DNA of 64,000 nt from Ruminococcus sp. (GCA_017411835.1 JAFQPG010000013.1:177915-241914), one strand, 5' to 3'; shown: positions 17,283-25,296, counted from the first letter of the stretch. Notes: generated from the letters alone by a model not told the origin. Numbers and translations: made by a program.

Positions 17283-18206
17283 TTATTTTACCATGTTTGC
17301 AACTTCAGCAGCAAAGTCGTCCTGACGCTTCTCAAGACCTTCACCCTTTTCGAAACGAACAAACTTAGCAACCTTGATAGCGCCGCCGAGCTTCTTAGCG
17401 ATTGACTCAACGTACTTACCAACAGTCATAGAGTTGTCCTTAACGAATTCCTGATCAACAAGGCAGTTTTCCTTGTAGTACTTGCCAATTTTACCTTCAA
17501 CAATTTTAGCAAGAACCTGCTCAGGCTTGTTAGCCATCTTAGGGTCCTGCTTCATCTGAGCAACTAAGATTTCCTTTTCGCGCTCAATAACCTGCGCAGG
17601 AACTGCAGCAGCATCAAGGTATGGAGCGTTAAGAGCAGCAATCTGCATAGCAACGTCTTTACCACAAGCGACGAAATCAGCATTTGTTGCATCTACATCT
17701 GTATCTAAGTTTACGAGTACGCCAATCTTACCACCAGCGTGTACGTAAGCAACTGTAGGACCATCAAACTTCTCAAAACGACGAATCTGAATATTCTCGC
17801 CGATTGTAAGAACCTTTTCCTGTAAGAGCTCAGCAACTGTCATTTCTGAACCTGCAGCCTTTAAAGCAAGAAGAGCCTCAACATCAGCAGGGTTGTTTTC
17901 CATAACAGTAAGAGCACAAGTGTTAACAAATGCTAAGAAATCAGCATTTTTAGCAACGAAGTCAGTCTCAGAGTTAACCTCGATAACTACACCTGCTGTA
18001 TTTGTATCGTTAGTAATAGCAAGAGCAACGCCCTCAGCAGCAATTCTGGAAGCCTTTTTAGCCTGCTTAGCAAGACCGAGTTCTCTTAAAACATCGATAG
18101 CAGCGTCCATATCGCCGTTAGCCTCTACTAAAGCCTTTTTGCAGTCCATCATACCGCAACCTGTCTTATCACGTAAAGCTTTTACGTCCTGTGCTGTAAA
18201 TGACAT
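17283..18206 (-). CDS. tsf: Elongation factor Ts
   Basis: Nucleotide-exchange factor for EF-Tu. The N-terminal UBA-like domain reads VKALRDKTGCGMMDCKKAL and the core contains SETDFVAKNADFLAF. 307 residues from ATG 18206 (MSFTAQDV); GAAAGGA lies about 9 bases upstream, while an upstream in-frame ATG at 18215 (MIYM) is too near the same site. Follows rpsB by 47 bases in the universal rpsB-tsf order; a terminator follows. Confidence 0.97.
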   Translation of the reverse strand: MSFTAQDVKALRDKTGCGMMDCKKALVEANGDMDAAIDVLRELGLAKQAKKASRIAAEGVALAITNDTNTAGVVIEVNSETDFVAKNADFLAFVNTCALTVMENNPADVEALLALKAAGSEMTVAELLQEKVLTIGENIQIRRFEKFDGPTVAYVHAGGKIGVLVNLDTDVDATNADFVACGKDVAMQIAALNAPYLDAAAVPAQVIEREKEILVAQMKQDPKMANKPEQVLAKIVEGKIGKYYKENCLVDQEFVKDNSMTVGKYVESIAKKLGGAIKVAKFVRFEKGEGLEKRQDDFAAEVANMVK

Positions 18207-18253
18207 ATATATCAATCCTTTCGAAATTTATACAATATTATTCTAAATAAGAA

Positions 18254-18994
18254 TTATTCCTCAACGAGTTCTTCAACTTCTGCTTCTTCATCTCTAGCAG
18301 CAGCGCCCATCTGGCCCTCTCTGCCCTCGATGATAGCGTTAGCCATTGCGCCACAGATAAGTTTTACTGCGCGGATAGCGTCGTCGTTACCAGGGATAAC
18401 ATAGTCAACATCGTCAGGATCACAGTTTGTATCAACGATAGCAACTACAGGGATACCGAGCTTCTTAGCCTCTAAAACAGCGATTCTTTCTTTTCTTGGG
18501 TCAACAATGAAAAGACAACCAGGAATCTGTTCCATATCCTTGATACCGCCAAGGAACTTCTCGAGCTTTTCAATCTCAAGGTTTAATTTGATAACTTCTT
18601 TCTTTGGAAGCAGATCAAATGTACCGTCAGCCTCCATAGCACGAAGCTGCTTGAGTCTAGCGATTCTTCTACGGATAGTAGTGAAGTTTGTGAGCATACC
18701 GCCGAGCCATCTAGCGTTTACATAGTAAGCGCCTGCACGCTGAGCCTCTTCTTTAACAGAGTCCATAGCCTGCTTCTTTGTACCAACAAAGAGAACGCTC
18801 TTGCCCTCAACAGAAATGTCGCGAACAAAGTTGTATGCCTCTTCGAGCTTAACAACAGTCTTCTGCAAGTCGATAATGTAGATACCGTTGCGCTCTGTAA
18901 AAATGTAAGGAGCCATCTTAGGGTTCCATCTTCTTGTCTGGTGACCGAAATGTACGCCGGCCTCCAGGAGTTGTTTCATAGAAACTACTGCCAT
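18254..18994 (-). CDS. rpsB: Small ribosomal subunit protein S2
   Basis: Structural protein of the 30S subunit. 246 residues: [22 protein letters not shown] near the N terminus, LFVGTKKQA near residue 68, [14 protein letters not shown] near 94, and an acidic C-terminal tail. AGGAGG is about 7 bases upstream. It is preceded by a structured leader and a sigma-A promoter, so autoregulation by S2 is plausible, as in other bacteria, but is inferred here. Confidence 0.98.
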   Translation of the reverse strand: MAVVSMKQLLEAGVHFGHQTRRWNPKMAPYIFTERNGIYIIDLQKTVVKLEEAYNFVRDISVEGKSVLFVGTKKQAMDSVKEEAQRAGAYYVNARWLGGMLTNFTTIRRRIARLKQLRAMEADGTFDLLPKKEVIKLNLEIEKLEKFLGGIKDMEQIPGCLFIVDPRKERIAVLEAKKLGIPVVAIVDTNCDPDDVDYVIPGNDDAIRAVKLICGAMANAIIEGREGQMGAAARDEEAEVEELVEE

Positions 18995-19095
18995 TTTATT
19001 TTCCTCCTCAGGTTAAAACCTCCGCGAAACCTGTAAATTTGCCGGGACAAGCACAAATAATGCCACTGAGCCGGTAAGCCTCGCGTGCGTAATGC
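18995..19095 (-). promoter_or_regulatory. 5' leader of rpsB, possible r-protein autoregulatory element
   Basis: About 100 untranslated bases between the predicted transcript start and the rpsB ATG. Minus strand shows complementary CGCGA (near 19083) and TCGCG (near 19022) and two CCGG blocks between them that could form a closed multi-part structure ending just before the ribosome-binding site. The GC-richer composition differs from nearby spacers. No known motif can be assigned by eye. Confidence 0.45.
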
Positions 19096-19101
19096 CTAAA
19101 T

Positions 19102-19129
19102 ATTATACCATATAAATAAAAAAAATCAA
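19102..19129 (-). promoter_or_regulatory. sigma-A promoter of rpsB-tsf
   Basis: Minus strand TTGATT (19124-19129), 16-base spacer, TATAAT (19102-19107). The -35 hexamer lies within one arm of the terminator hairpin of the upstream hydrolase gene. Confidence 0.75.
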
Positions 19130-19149
19130 GCATTTTTTAATGCTTGATT
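19117..19149 (-). terminator. Terminator of the SleB-like hydrolase gene, overlapping the rpsB promoter
   Basis: 11-bp stem (AATCAAGCATT/AATGCTTGATT) with a 4-T loop, flanked by an eight-base T run on the minus strand and T's on the plus strand too, so it could act in both directions. Confidence 0.8.
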
Positions 19150-19174
19150 TTTTTATTTTAGATATTTTGCTAAA

Positions 19175-19972
19175 TTACCAGAAATCAAAGAATCTTACAT
19201 AGCCATACTGGCATACAAATTCCTGTGATTCGTGCCATGAGCTTGAGCAGTAGTTAGATGCATAGAATACTAATGTTCTGTGCTGAACTGCCGCACCACC
19301 CTGGTCAAAGATGTAGTTTACAACGTCCTTACAGGTTTGTGATGGTTTAATTGAAGTTGAACCATAATAACCATGTTTTGAAATGACAGTCGCAATGTCG
19401 GAATAACCACCCATTACAAAAGTATCTCTTAAACATTGTGCAACAAGTGCCATGCCAGTATAACCTGTGTTACCTGCTTCGCCCATTACGATACGCTCAG
19501 CAAGGTCGCGGTCATAATCTGACAGATGGATTGCGTAGCTTGTGTAATTAGGGTCCGGATTATCGATATCTAAAAGATATCCTGTGCTTGTAGATCCGGA
19601 TACGTAAGAACTACCTACGCTTTGATTTGTAGAGCTGCTTGATGTTGATGACTGTGTAGGCTCCTCATAAACCTCAGGCTGTGTTTGTGCAACAGTTTCA
19701 GCCTGTGTTTCCTTAATCTCTTCGATTTGGAGCTCTTCGATAATGCTTTCAGCTTCAAGCTTTGCTTCGTCCATTGCGATAGCACGAGCAAGAGCGATTG
19801 CATCAACAGCCTCATCATCATTAATATATGTATTAGCTTCTGTTTTTTTGGTTTCTGTTATCGGGCTTTCGCTTGCAGCTTCTACTTCAGGTGTAAGAAC
19901 AGACATTGACAGGGCAAAAATCGCACACAATGCTAAAATGAGAACTCTTGAATAAGTATTAAATTTTCTCAT
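19175..19972 (-). CDS. Exported SleB/CwlJ-like cell wall hydrolase
   Basis: A 265-residue exported protein. From ATG 19972 (MRKFNTYSRV) there is a typical signal peptide of about 36 residues ending near VEAAS. AGGAGG lies 7 bases upstream, so the longer reading at 20056 is rejected. A Glu/Ala-rich helix-forming stretch (about 45-95) and a Ser/Thr/Gln-rich linker precede the C-terminal Hydrolase_2 (PF07486-type) domain, which starts LAERIVMGEAGNTGYTGMAL; the Glu in GEAG is the probable catalytic residue. Family members are spore cortex lytic enzymes or vegetative wall hydrolases; the linker and lack of a PG_binding_1 domain do not decide between these. Confidence 0.85.
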   Translation of the reverse strand: MRKFNTYSRVLILALCAIFALSMSVLTPEVEAASESPITETKKTEANTYINDDEAVDAIALARAIAMDEAKLEAESIIEELQIEEIKETQAETVAQTQPEVYEEPTQSSTSSSSTNQSVGSSYVSGSTSTGYLLDIDNPDPNYTSYAIHLSDYDRDLAERIVMGEAGNTGYTGMALVAQCLRDTFVMGGYSDIATVISKHGYYGSTSIKPSQTCKDVVNYIFDQGGAAVQHRTLVFYASNYCSSSWHESQEFVCQYGYVRFFDFW

Positions 19973-19997
19973 CTTAATCTCCTCCTTTAAGTAGTCT

Positions 19998-20015
19998 ACA
20001 TCGGTGGTCCGATGT
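19998..20015 (-). promoter_or_regulatory. Perfect hairpin in the leader of the hydrolase gene
   Basis: ACATCGG-N4-CCGATGT, 7-bp perfect stem with a tetraloop, a few bases before the AGGAGG ribosome-binding site. No T run, so not a terminator. Could be an mRNA-stability or regulator-binding element. Confidence 0.4.
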
Positions 20016-20061
20016 GAAATGAATATGGAAAAATATGTAAACTCATACCATTTCAAGTGCT

Positions 20062-20090
20062 ATTTAATCACAAACGCACATAAATTGCAA
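20062..20090 (-). promoter_or_regulatory. Probable promoter of the SleB-like hydrolase
   Basis: Minus strand TTGCAA (20085-20090), 17-base spacer, TTAAAT (20062-20067) preceded by TGTGA. The -10 match is only moderate. The 254 bases 19973-20226 otherwise hold the leader hairpin and AT-rich sequence. Confidence 0.5.
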
Positions 20091-20226
20091 GTTTGTAACT
20101 TTTTCATTTTAATTCTTTAAAAGCATCATAAACGCGTTTTTATTCCTTTTTCGCATTATTTTTAGTTGAAAATGTACAGTTTGAACAATTATCTATAGTG
20201 CATTTTGCTATCACGCACAAATATTT

Positions 20227-20520
20227 TTAATGACAAATTGTAACAAATTTATTACCTTTTTTTGTGCTGGTTGCAGTTTTTTGCACCTTAAAGTCAACTA
20301 AAATGGTATCTTCGCCTATTAAACATATATTATCCCACGGAATGATACAATCTGTTGACCGTCCGAACAGTCCAAAAAACCTTGGTCTGCCATATACAAT
20401 CACTGCTATCACCTTTGAACTATGTGTATCAACCTCCAAATCATCTACAAATCCAAGCCGAGAACCATCGCAAGAGTTTATTACTTCCTTGTGCCTTAGT
20501 TCAGCAAGTCTGCAAGACAT
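20227..20520 (-). CDS. YlmC/YmxH-family PRC-barrel sporulation protein
   Basis: A 97-residue protein from ATG 20520, with AGGAGG 7 bases upstream. It opens MSCRLAELRHKEVIN and has the PRC-barrel pattern SRLGFVDDLEVD ... KVIAVIVYGRPRFFGLFGR ... CIIPWDNICLIGEDTILV, as in the YlmC/YmxH family found in spore formers. Its molecular function is not established. It is divergent from the spoIIGA-sigE operon 240 bases away, which fits a sporulation link, but the sequence alone does not prove one. Confidence 0.85.
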   Translation of the reverse strand: MSCRLAELRHKEVINSCDGSRLGFVDDLEVDTHSSKVIAVIVYGRPRFFGLFGRSTDCIIPWDNICLIGEDTILVDFKVQKTATSTKKGNKFVTICH

Positions 20521-20623
20521 ATAAATCCTCCTGATATTCAATATACTATATCTATATGTGCAAATTTTGTCGTATAAACAAACAAAGTATTAATTTTTAA
20601 AACTTATATTTCAGTTTAGCAAG

Positions 20624-20710
20624 CTAATCTCTTGAGCTTATCATCAACACCATTATTGATATACCGATTAAAACACCTATAAAAATTCCAATTATCATAC
20701 CATATAACAT
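20624..20710 (-). CDS. Putative 28-residue hydrophobic small protein
   Basis: Between ymxH and spoIIGA a minus-strand reading frame encodes MLYGMIIGIFIGVLIGIS followed by IMVLMISSRD. It forms one membrane segment with alternating Gly/Ile and a short charged end. GGTGGT lies 6 bases before the ATG, a usable ribosome-binding site. It resembles small single-pass proteins of the DUF3789 type in Firmicutes, but at this length resemblance is weak. I found no clear promoter. It fills most of the 262-base gap between the two flanking genes. Confidence 0.4.
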   Translation of the reverse strand: MLYGMIIGIFIGVLIGISIMVLMISSRD

Positions 20711-20727
20711 AATCAACCACCGTTTCT

Positions 20728-20760
20728 TTGACACCAATCACATCTTATTTATGAGATACT
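20728..20760 (+). promoter_or_regulatory. Candidate spoIIG-type promoter with long spacer
   Basis: Consensus -35 TTGACA (20728-20733) and a -10-like GATACT (20755-20760) separated by 21 bases. The B. subtilis spoIIG promoter is known for a similarly over-long (22 bp) spacing and needs Spo0A~P. TTTGACA at 20727-20733 also matches six of seven bases of an inverted 0A box. Confidence 0.5.
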
Positions 20761-20782
20761 AAGTACATCGGAGCTGGTGTTT

Positions 20783-21568
20783 GTGGATATTTACATAGAT
20801 GTACTTATATTTACTAATATTCTTATAAACTATTGTATCCTGTGTGCGACACAAAAATTCTTATATTTAAAGCAAAATCATTTTAGATTAATCATATCCT
20901 CTCTTGTATCCTCGGCATTTTCTCTTATTGCCCTTTTCCCTACTTTAAACAATTTAGTCACAACCATATTTAAAGCAATCGGTTGCACCGCTATGTGTTT
21001 AATTGCTTTTGGATACAACAACATAAAAGCTACAATTAAACAAATATGCTGTTCGTTTACTATCAGTATGATATTCTGCGCTACGATGATTCTTTTTTAT
21101 CAGGTAGTAAAGCCGAATAATCTTGCAATACTCAACGATACTGTTTATATTCAATCTAACCCGATTGCTCTGATTTTTATAAGCACATTAATATATTTAA
21201 TTGTTTTAACCCTTAGAAGAGTATTATCAAAAGATATCACAAACACTCTTGTAAACCTTAAAATATACCTCAATGATAAAGAATATAGTTGTTTAGCTAA
21301 GATTGATACCGCTTGCTTTGTTGTTGAACCTTTTTCAGGAAGTCCTGTAATTATCGCGGAAAAGTCGATGATGAATAATACACAAGTTAAAAATTTAAGA
21401 ATCGTTCCGTACAAAGTATTGGGTTCAAGTTCGATAATGTATGCAGTAAAAGCAGATAAAGTAATCATTGATAAAGAAGAGATACATAAAGAAATCTACA
21501 TCGGGTTATACGACGGACATATTGACGAGCAATTTAAAGCAATAATAAATTTTCAGATAATAAGGTGA
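20783..21568 (+). CDS. spoIIGA: Sigma-E processing peptidase SpoIIGA
   Basis: Membrane aspartic protease that removes the pro-sequence of sigma-E in the mother cell. About 261 residues: five hydrophobic segments in the first 150 (starting [20 protein letters not shown]), then a soluble protease domain. The catalytic aspartate is probably in [19 protein letters not shown] (near residue 174), where the family has a D-T/S-G-like motif. GTG 20783 is chosen because GGAG at 20770-20773 lies 9 bases away; an earlier GTG at 20777 is only 3 bases from it. Four bases separate its stop from sigE, as expected for this conserved pair. Confidence 0.93.
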   Translation: MDIYIDVLIFTNILINYCILCATQKFLYLKQNHFRLIISSLVSSAFSLIALFPTLNNLVTTIFKAIGCTAMCLIAFGYNNIKATIKQICCSFTISMIFCATMILFYQVVKPNNLAILNDTVYIQSNPIALIFISTLIYLIVLTLRRVLSKDITNTLVNLKIYLNDKEYSCLAKIDTACFVVEPFSGSPVIIAEKSMMNNTQVKNLRIVPYKVLGSSSIMYAVKADKVIIDKEEIHKEIYIGLYDGHIDEQFKAIINFQIIR

Positions 21569-21572
21569 TAAA

Positions 21573-22274
21573 ATGAATTTTTTAATCAGACTGATATTAA
21601 AATTAAAGTTAAAGACTTTTGAACACTCACTATTTTACATAAGCGGAGCACAAACGCTCCCTCCTCCACTTAGCCAGGAAAAAGAAAAAGAAGTAATAGA
21701 AAAGTTTTCTGATGGTGATGAATCGGCTAAAGAACAACTGATTGTGCACAACTTACGACTTGTTGTATATATAGCAAAAAAATTTGAGAACACAAACATT
21801 AATATAGAGGACCTTATCTCAATCGGAACAATCGGTTTGATTAAAGCGGTCAACACATTTTCACCAAACAGAAACATCAAATTTGCAACTTATGCTTCAC
21901 GATGTATTGAAAACGAAATACTTATGTATTTAAGAAAAGCATCACAAAGAAAGAATGAAATATCTATAGAAGAGCCTCTAAATACCGACTGGGACGGAAA
22001 TGAATTACTCCTTTGCGACGTACTCGGAAGCGATGCAAATGAAATCAACAAAGATATCGAACAGGAGCTCGAGTGCAATCTGCTTTTAGAAGCTGTTTCA
22101 AAACTCAACACAAGAGATGCTATGATAATGGAACTGCGTTTCGGATTAAATGGTAATAAGGAGCACACGCAAAAGCAGGTAGCTGATTTGCTTGGTATTT
22201 CGCAATCTTATATATCAAGACTGGAAAAAAAGATAATAAGAAAACTGAAAACAGAACTGGAAAAGGTAGTATAA
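21573..22274 (+). CDS. sigE: Sporulation sigma factor sigma-E (pro-form)
   Basis: Mother-cell-specific sigma factor. 233 residues with an N-terminal pro-sequence of about 25-30 residues, an amphipathic/hydrophobic stretch ([13 protein letters not shown]) followed by the [13 protein letters not shown] segment conserved around the cleavage region. Region 2 reads [20 protein letters not shown] and the region 4 HTH reads [20 protein letters not shown]. Closely matches the B. subtilis protein along its length. AGGTGAT about 5 bases upstream. In Bacillus sigG follows; here a strong terminator follows and sigG is not adjacent. Confidence 0.97.
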   Translation: MNFLIRLILKLKLKTFEHSLFYISGAQTLPPPLSQEKEKEVIEKFSDGDESAKEQLIVHNLRLVVYIAKKFENTNINIEDLISIGTIGLIKAVNTFSPNRNIKFATYASRCIENEILMYLRKASQRKNEISIEEPLNTDWDGNELLLCDVLGSDANEINKDIEQELECNLLLEAVSKLNTRDAMIMELRFGLNGNKEHTQKQVADLLGISQSYISRLEKKIIRKLKTELEKVV

Positions 22275-22281
22275 ATATGTA

Positions 22282-22307
22282 AAGCGCAGGTAATCCTGCG
22301 CTTTTTT
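22282..22307 (+). terminator. Terminator of spoIIGA-sigE
   Basis: AAGCGCAGG, TAAT loop, CCTGCGCTT, six T's. The stop codon of the convergent lipoprotein gene lies in its T run. Confidence 0.92.
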
Positions 22308-22662
22308 ACATCATACCCTGTGATGAAGTAGTTGTGCCGTTTTCAGAGTCACCAGCGTCATTATTGTTGCTGTTACCTGCACTGCTGTTTGAGCTGGCTG
22401 AACTGTTAGCATTACCACCGTTGCCAGAAGTTCCTCCACCAGAGTTGTCTGCACCGTTATTACCTGATGTATCGTTTGAATCTGTTGAGTTTGTTGTTTC
22501 ATCACCGATTAAACCATTTCCATCCGAAACATCGCCATTTGTGTTTGACTCAACATCAGACACAGCTTCTGATGCCATATCTGACACATCGTTTGCACCA
22601 CAGGAACACAGCAATGTGCAGAGTATCAAAATACACATAATAACTGAACACACTTTAATCAT
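22306..22662 (-). CDS. Small lipoprotein with low-complexity Asn/Ser/Gly/Asp tail
   Basis: A 118-residue protein with a 19-residue hydrophobic signal ending in the lipobox-like LLCSC, so probably lipid-anchored. The rest has no folded-domain signature: Asp/Ser-rich near 25-60, then Gly/Asn/Ser repeats to the end with no Lys or Arg after residue 3. GAGGTGAT precedes the ATG. The function is unknown; a disordered surface or spore-envelope protein is possible. The gene sits directly behind a terminator-like hairpin. Confidence 0.65.
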   Translation of the reverse strand: MIKVCSVIMCILILCTLLCSCGANDVSDMASEAVSDVESNTNGDVSDGNGLIGDETTNSTDSNDTSGNNGADNSGGGTSGNGGNANSSASSNSSAGNSNNNDAGDSENGTTTSSQGMM

Positions 22663-22674
22663 ATATAATCACCT

Positions 22675-22708
22675 CAAAAAAAATTACCGCTCCAAATGGA
22701 ACGGTAAT
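22675..22708 (-). terminator. Terminator-like hairpin between the MORN gene and the lipoprotein gene
   Basis: Minus strand ATTACCGTTCC, ATTT loop, GGAGCGGTAAT (one G-T wobble), then eight T's that run straight into the GAGGTGA ribosome-binding site of the lipoprotein gene. A sigma-E-like -10 (CATACTAT, 22707-22714) touches its upstream arm. Confidence 0.8.
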
Positions 22709-22744
22709 AGTATGAACAATTATATAGGAAAATATTACTTACAT

Positions 22745-24268
22745 TTAAAAATACATTAAATTTGATGAATTTTCAGAAATCAGTTCTCCGTTTTTATCGT
22801 ACTTTTTAATTAAGATTTTGTCGCCATCAAATTCAAGGACAACAGTAAGACCGTTAGAAAGCATCTTCTTGATAAACTTAATTTCGCCATTACCATCTAT
22901 TCTGACGCCATCGGACACCGGCTTGTTATTAAAAAATTTGCCAACGTGAATGCTTTTATCAAATGAGCTTACACCAACACCGACTCCGTCGCGCTTGTTG
23001 TCCTTCCACTCGCCAAAATAACAAAGCATACCATCTTTATAATAGTAAGAACCGATACCGTTGCGTTTATTATCTGTATAGTTGCCCTCGTAGGCGGTGT
23101 GTCCGTTTTCGGTAGTGGTACGACCAAAACCGCATCGTTTTCCGCTTTCATCCAACTGTCCAAAGTACAGATACTTAGCGTTACTGTTTTCGATAACTAA
23201 ATCAGGTTCAGATTTAGTATCACAAACCTCAAAATCACTGTCAGATATTTCATCAGAAAAATCGTCTTCATAAATCACATCTGCTACAACACAAGGAGCA
23301 TCGCTTTCTGCTTCTTTTATTTCCTCTACCTCACAAGAGTAGTCAGCATCTTCAGGCTGTTCAACATAAACTTGAGGCTGTTCACAAGCACTGAGGAAAT
23401 CTTCAAGTGTTTTATCAACATCGAGTTCAACAGGAGCATCAAGCGCTTTATCGTCAGTTTCAACAAAAGCTATGTTCTCGTTCTCCTCAACATCTTCACC
23501 ATCAATATATTGCTCGCTGATATCATAAGTAAACACTTGAGCCATATTAAGGTCAACTGCCTGCGACAAATTACGTTTAACATTAAAATCCTTAGGGTTG
23601 AGCTTTTGCGCGAGTACTGCATCATCTTCTTCTATAAAGCTTTGAGGCGCTTCTTGCGATGCTTTTAACGCAATCGCTTTATCGACAAAATCGTTAAACA
23701 ACTCGAGCTGTTCTTCACTTAAGAATTTAACAACACCTGCATTGGTAGATGCAGTAACTGAATAGTCAGTAAATTCATTGTTAATTTTATCGTTTATGTA
23801 TTCATCATCGACAAACGGCATCGCAAACAAAGCAACAGAGCCAAAAGTGCTTTTACGACTCATAAGAAGACAAAGCTCATTATTAGCTTTTCTAGGCTCA
23901 ATGGTACAATACGCAACAGCAGAAACGCTCATATCAAAGTATTCAACTTTAAGCAGAGTGTGAAACTTGCTGAAAGTCAGTACCTTGCAAACGCCGTATT
24001 CGTTATAAAAATTTACACAATATTTCCCGTCTTCAAGGCTTGAAGTATCAGACAAGATATTTTCGCTGTCGCTAAGTTGCCACTTTAACGCCTTGTCTTT
24101 TTCAAGAGAAAACTCGTAGAACAAGGTATCAGCACTACTGTCCTGAGTAATTTTGCCCTTTTGCTTTTCTCGGGATAAATAGTAATCTTTTCGAATGCTG
24201 GTCAGCACATCTGAATACAAATCGCAATCGTCGTCTTTTAATATAATATTATAAAAATAATTTATCAT
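22745..24268 (-). CDS. MORN-repeat protein with an unrecognised N-terminal region
   Basis: A 507-residue soluble protein with no signal peptide. Residues 1-200 form a domain I do not recognise. Residues 200-370 are acidic and low in complexity. The C-terminal part has at least three MORN repeats (YLYFGQLDESGKRCGFG, YEGNYTDNKRNGIGSYYY, YFGEWKDNKRDGVGVG) and a degenerate fourth. MORN repeats usually mediate lipid or protein contacts. ATG 24268 is preferred (AAGGA 7 bases upstream); other in-frame ATGs lie at 24274 and 24307, the latter within the pfkA terminator. It sits behind pfkA with a hairpin between. Function unknown. Confidence 0.7.
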   Translation of the reverse strand: MINYFYNIILKDDDCDLYSDVLTSIRKDYYLSREKQKGKITQDSSADTLFYEFSLEKDKALKWQLSDSENILSDTSSLEDGKYCVNFYNEYGVCKVLTFSKFHTLLKVEYFDMSVSAVAYCTIEPRKANNELCLLMSRKSTFGSVALFAMPFVDDEYINDKINNEFTDYSVTASTNAGVVKFLSEEQLELFNDFVDKAIALKASQEAPQSFIEEDDAVLAQKLNPKDFNVKRNLSQAVDLNMAQVFTYDISEQYIDGEDVEENENIAFVETDDKALDAPVELDVDKTLEDFLSACEQPQVYVEQPEDADYSCEVEEIKEAESDAPCVVADVIYEDDFSDEISDSDFEVCDTKSEPDLVIENSNAKYLYFGQLDESGKRCGFGRTTTENGHTAYEGNYTDNKRNGIGSYYYKDGMLCYFGEWKDNKRDGVGVGVSSFDKSIHVGKFFNNKPVSDGVRIDGNGEIKFIKKMLSNGLTVVLEFDGDKILIKKYDKNGELISENSSNLMYF

Positions 24269-24287
24269 AGCCATTTCCTTACTAAGA

Positions 24288-24315
24288 AAGGCACAACGCA
24301 AAAACATTGTGCCTT
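24288..24315 (-). terminator. Hairpin after pfkA (weak terminator)
   Basis: 11-bp stem AAGGCACAATG/CGTTGTGCCTT with one wobble and a 6-base loop; the following tail (TCTTAGT) is poor in T, so partial read-through into the MORN gene is likely. Confidence 0.6.
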
Positions 24316-24330
24316 AATAAACAAAAATAT

Positions 24331-25296
24331 TTAGATAGAAACTTCCATCGCTGTCTGATAAAGGTCTTTATCAAATTCGCGCTCCATCTCAAGAGCTTCT
24401 AAAATATCGTAGTCAACAGTTTTGCCGTCTTTAAGAGCGATAACACGATTACCAATACCCTTTTCGAGCAATCTTACAGCATCTGCACCCATAGCTGTAG
24501 CCATAACTCTGTCTCTTAAAGTTGGTGAACCGCCACGCTGAACATGTCCCAAAATAGTAGCACGAGTTTCGATACCTGTACGCTTTTCAATATATTTAGC
24601 AAGGTCTTCAACACCGCCTACGCCCTCAGCTACAACGATAATGAAGTGCTTTTTACCGGTTGATTTCTGCTCGTAAATCTTAGAAATAACATCACGCTCA
24701 ACATCAAATTCCATTTCAGGAACCAAGATAGATGTTGCACCGCAAGCAATACCAGTCTGTAAAGCGATGTCACCGCAACGACGTCCCATAACCTCAACAA
24801 CAGAGCATCTGTCGTGTGACTGAGCAGTATCACGAATTTTATCGACCATTTCCATAGCTGTATTCATAGCGGTATCAAAACCAACAGTGTATTCAGAGCA
24901 GGAAATATCGTTATCAATAGTGCCAGGAATACCTACGCAAGGAATACCCGCCAAAGAAAGCTTTCTTGCACCGCGGAAAGAACCGTCACCGCCAATAACT
25001 ACAAGACCGTCGATACCGAGGTCACGACAGTTCTGAGCAGCTTTCTCGATACCTTCAGGAGTTTTGAACTCCTCAGAACGAGCAGTATATAAAACTGTAC
25101 CACCACGATTGATAGTATCGGAAACGGAACGCAAATCGAGTTCCTTTACGTCTTTATTAAGTAAACCGTTATATCCACGATAAACACCGATAACCTTCAT
25201 ACCTCTATACATTGCTGCTCTTACTACAGAACGTACAGCGGCATTCATACCCGGTGCGTCACCGCCACTAGTTAATACTGCGATAGATTTAGCCAT
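24331..25296 (-). CDS. pfkA: ATP-dependent 6-phosphofructokinase
   Basis: Commits fructose 6-phosphate to glycolysis using ATP. 321 residues, normal for the bacterial homotetramer. The motifs are all present: LTSGGDAPGMNAA (ATP site) at the N terminus, GGDGSFRGARKLS near 103, GIPGTIDNDI near 124 with the catalytic Asp and the Gly of the ATP-using class. GGAGGG precedes the ATG. It has its own strong promoter. Starch breakdown by the amylase and pullulanase in this window would feed this step. Confidence 0.97.
   Translation of the reverse strand: MAKSIAVLTSGGDAPGMNAAVRSVVRAAMYRGMKVIGVYRGYNGLLNKDVKELDLRSVSDTINRGGTVLYTARSEEFKTPEGIEKAAQNCRDLGIDGLVVIGGDGSFRGARKLSLAGIPCVGIPGTIDNDISCSEYTVGFDTAMNTAMEMVDKIRDTAQSHDRCSVVEVMGRRCGDIALQTGIACGATSILVPEMEFDVERDVISKIYEQKSTGKKHFIIVVAEGVGGVEDLAKYIEKRTGIETRATILGHVQRGGSPTLRDRVMATAMGADAVRLLEKGIGNRVIALKDGKTVDYDILEALEMEREFDKDLYQTAMEVSI

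Noticed and set aside
20564-20574. TGTCGTA as a 0A box for spoIIG
   Set aside because: One mismatch in seven bases in an AT-rich region and over 200 bases from the gene; not supported.
21774-22168. Minus-strand frames opposite sigE
   Set aside because: Shadows of a strongly conserved sigma factor.
22306-22662. Tandem DNA repeat in the lipoprotein gene
   Set aside because: The protein is low in complexity but the DNA has no regular repeat unit.
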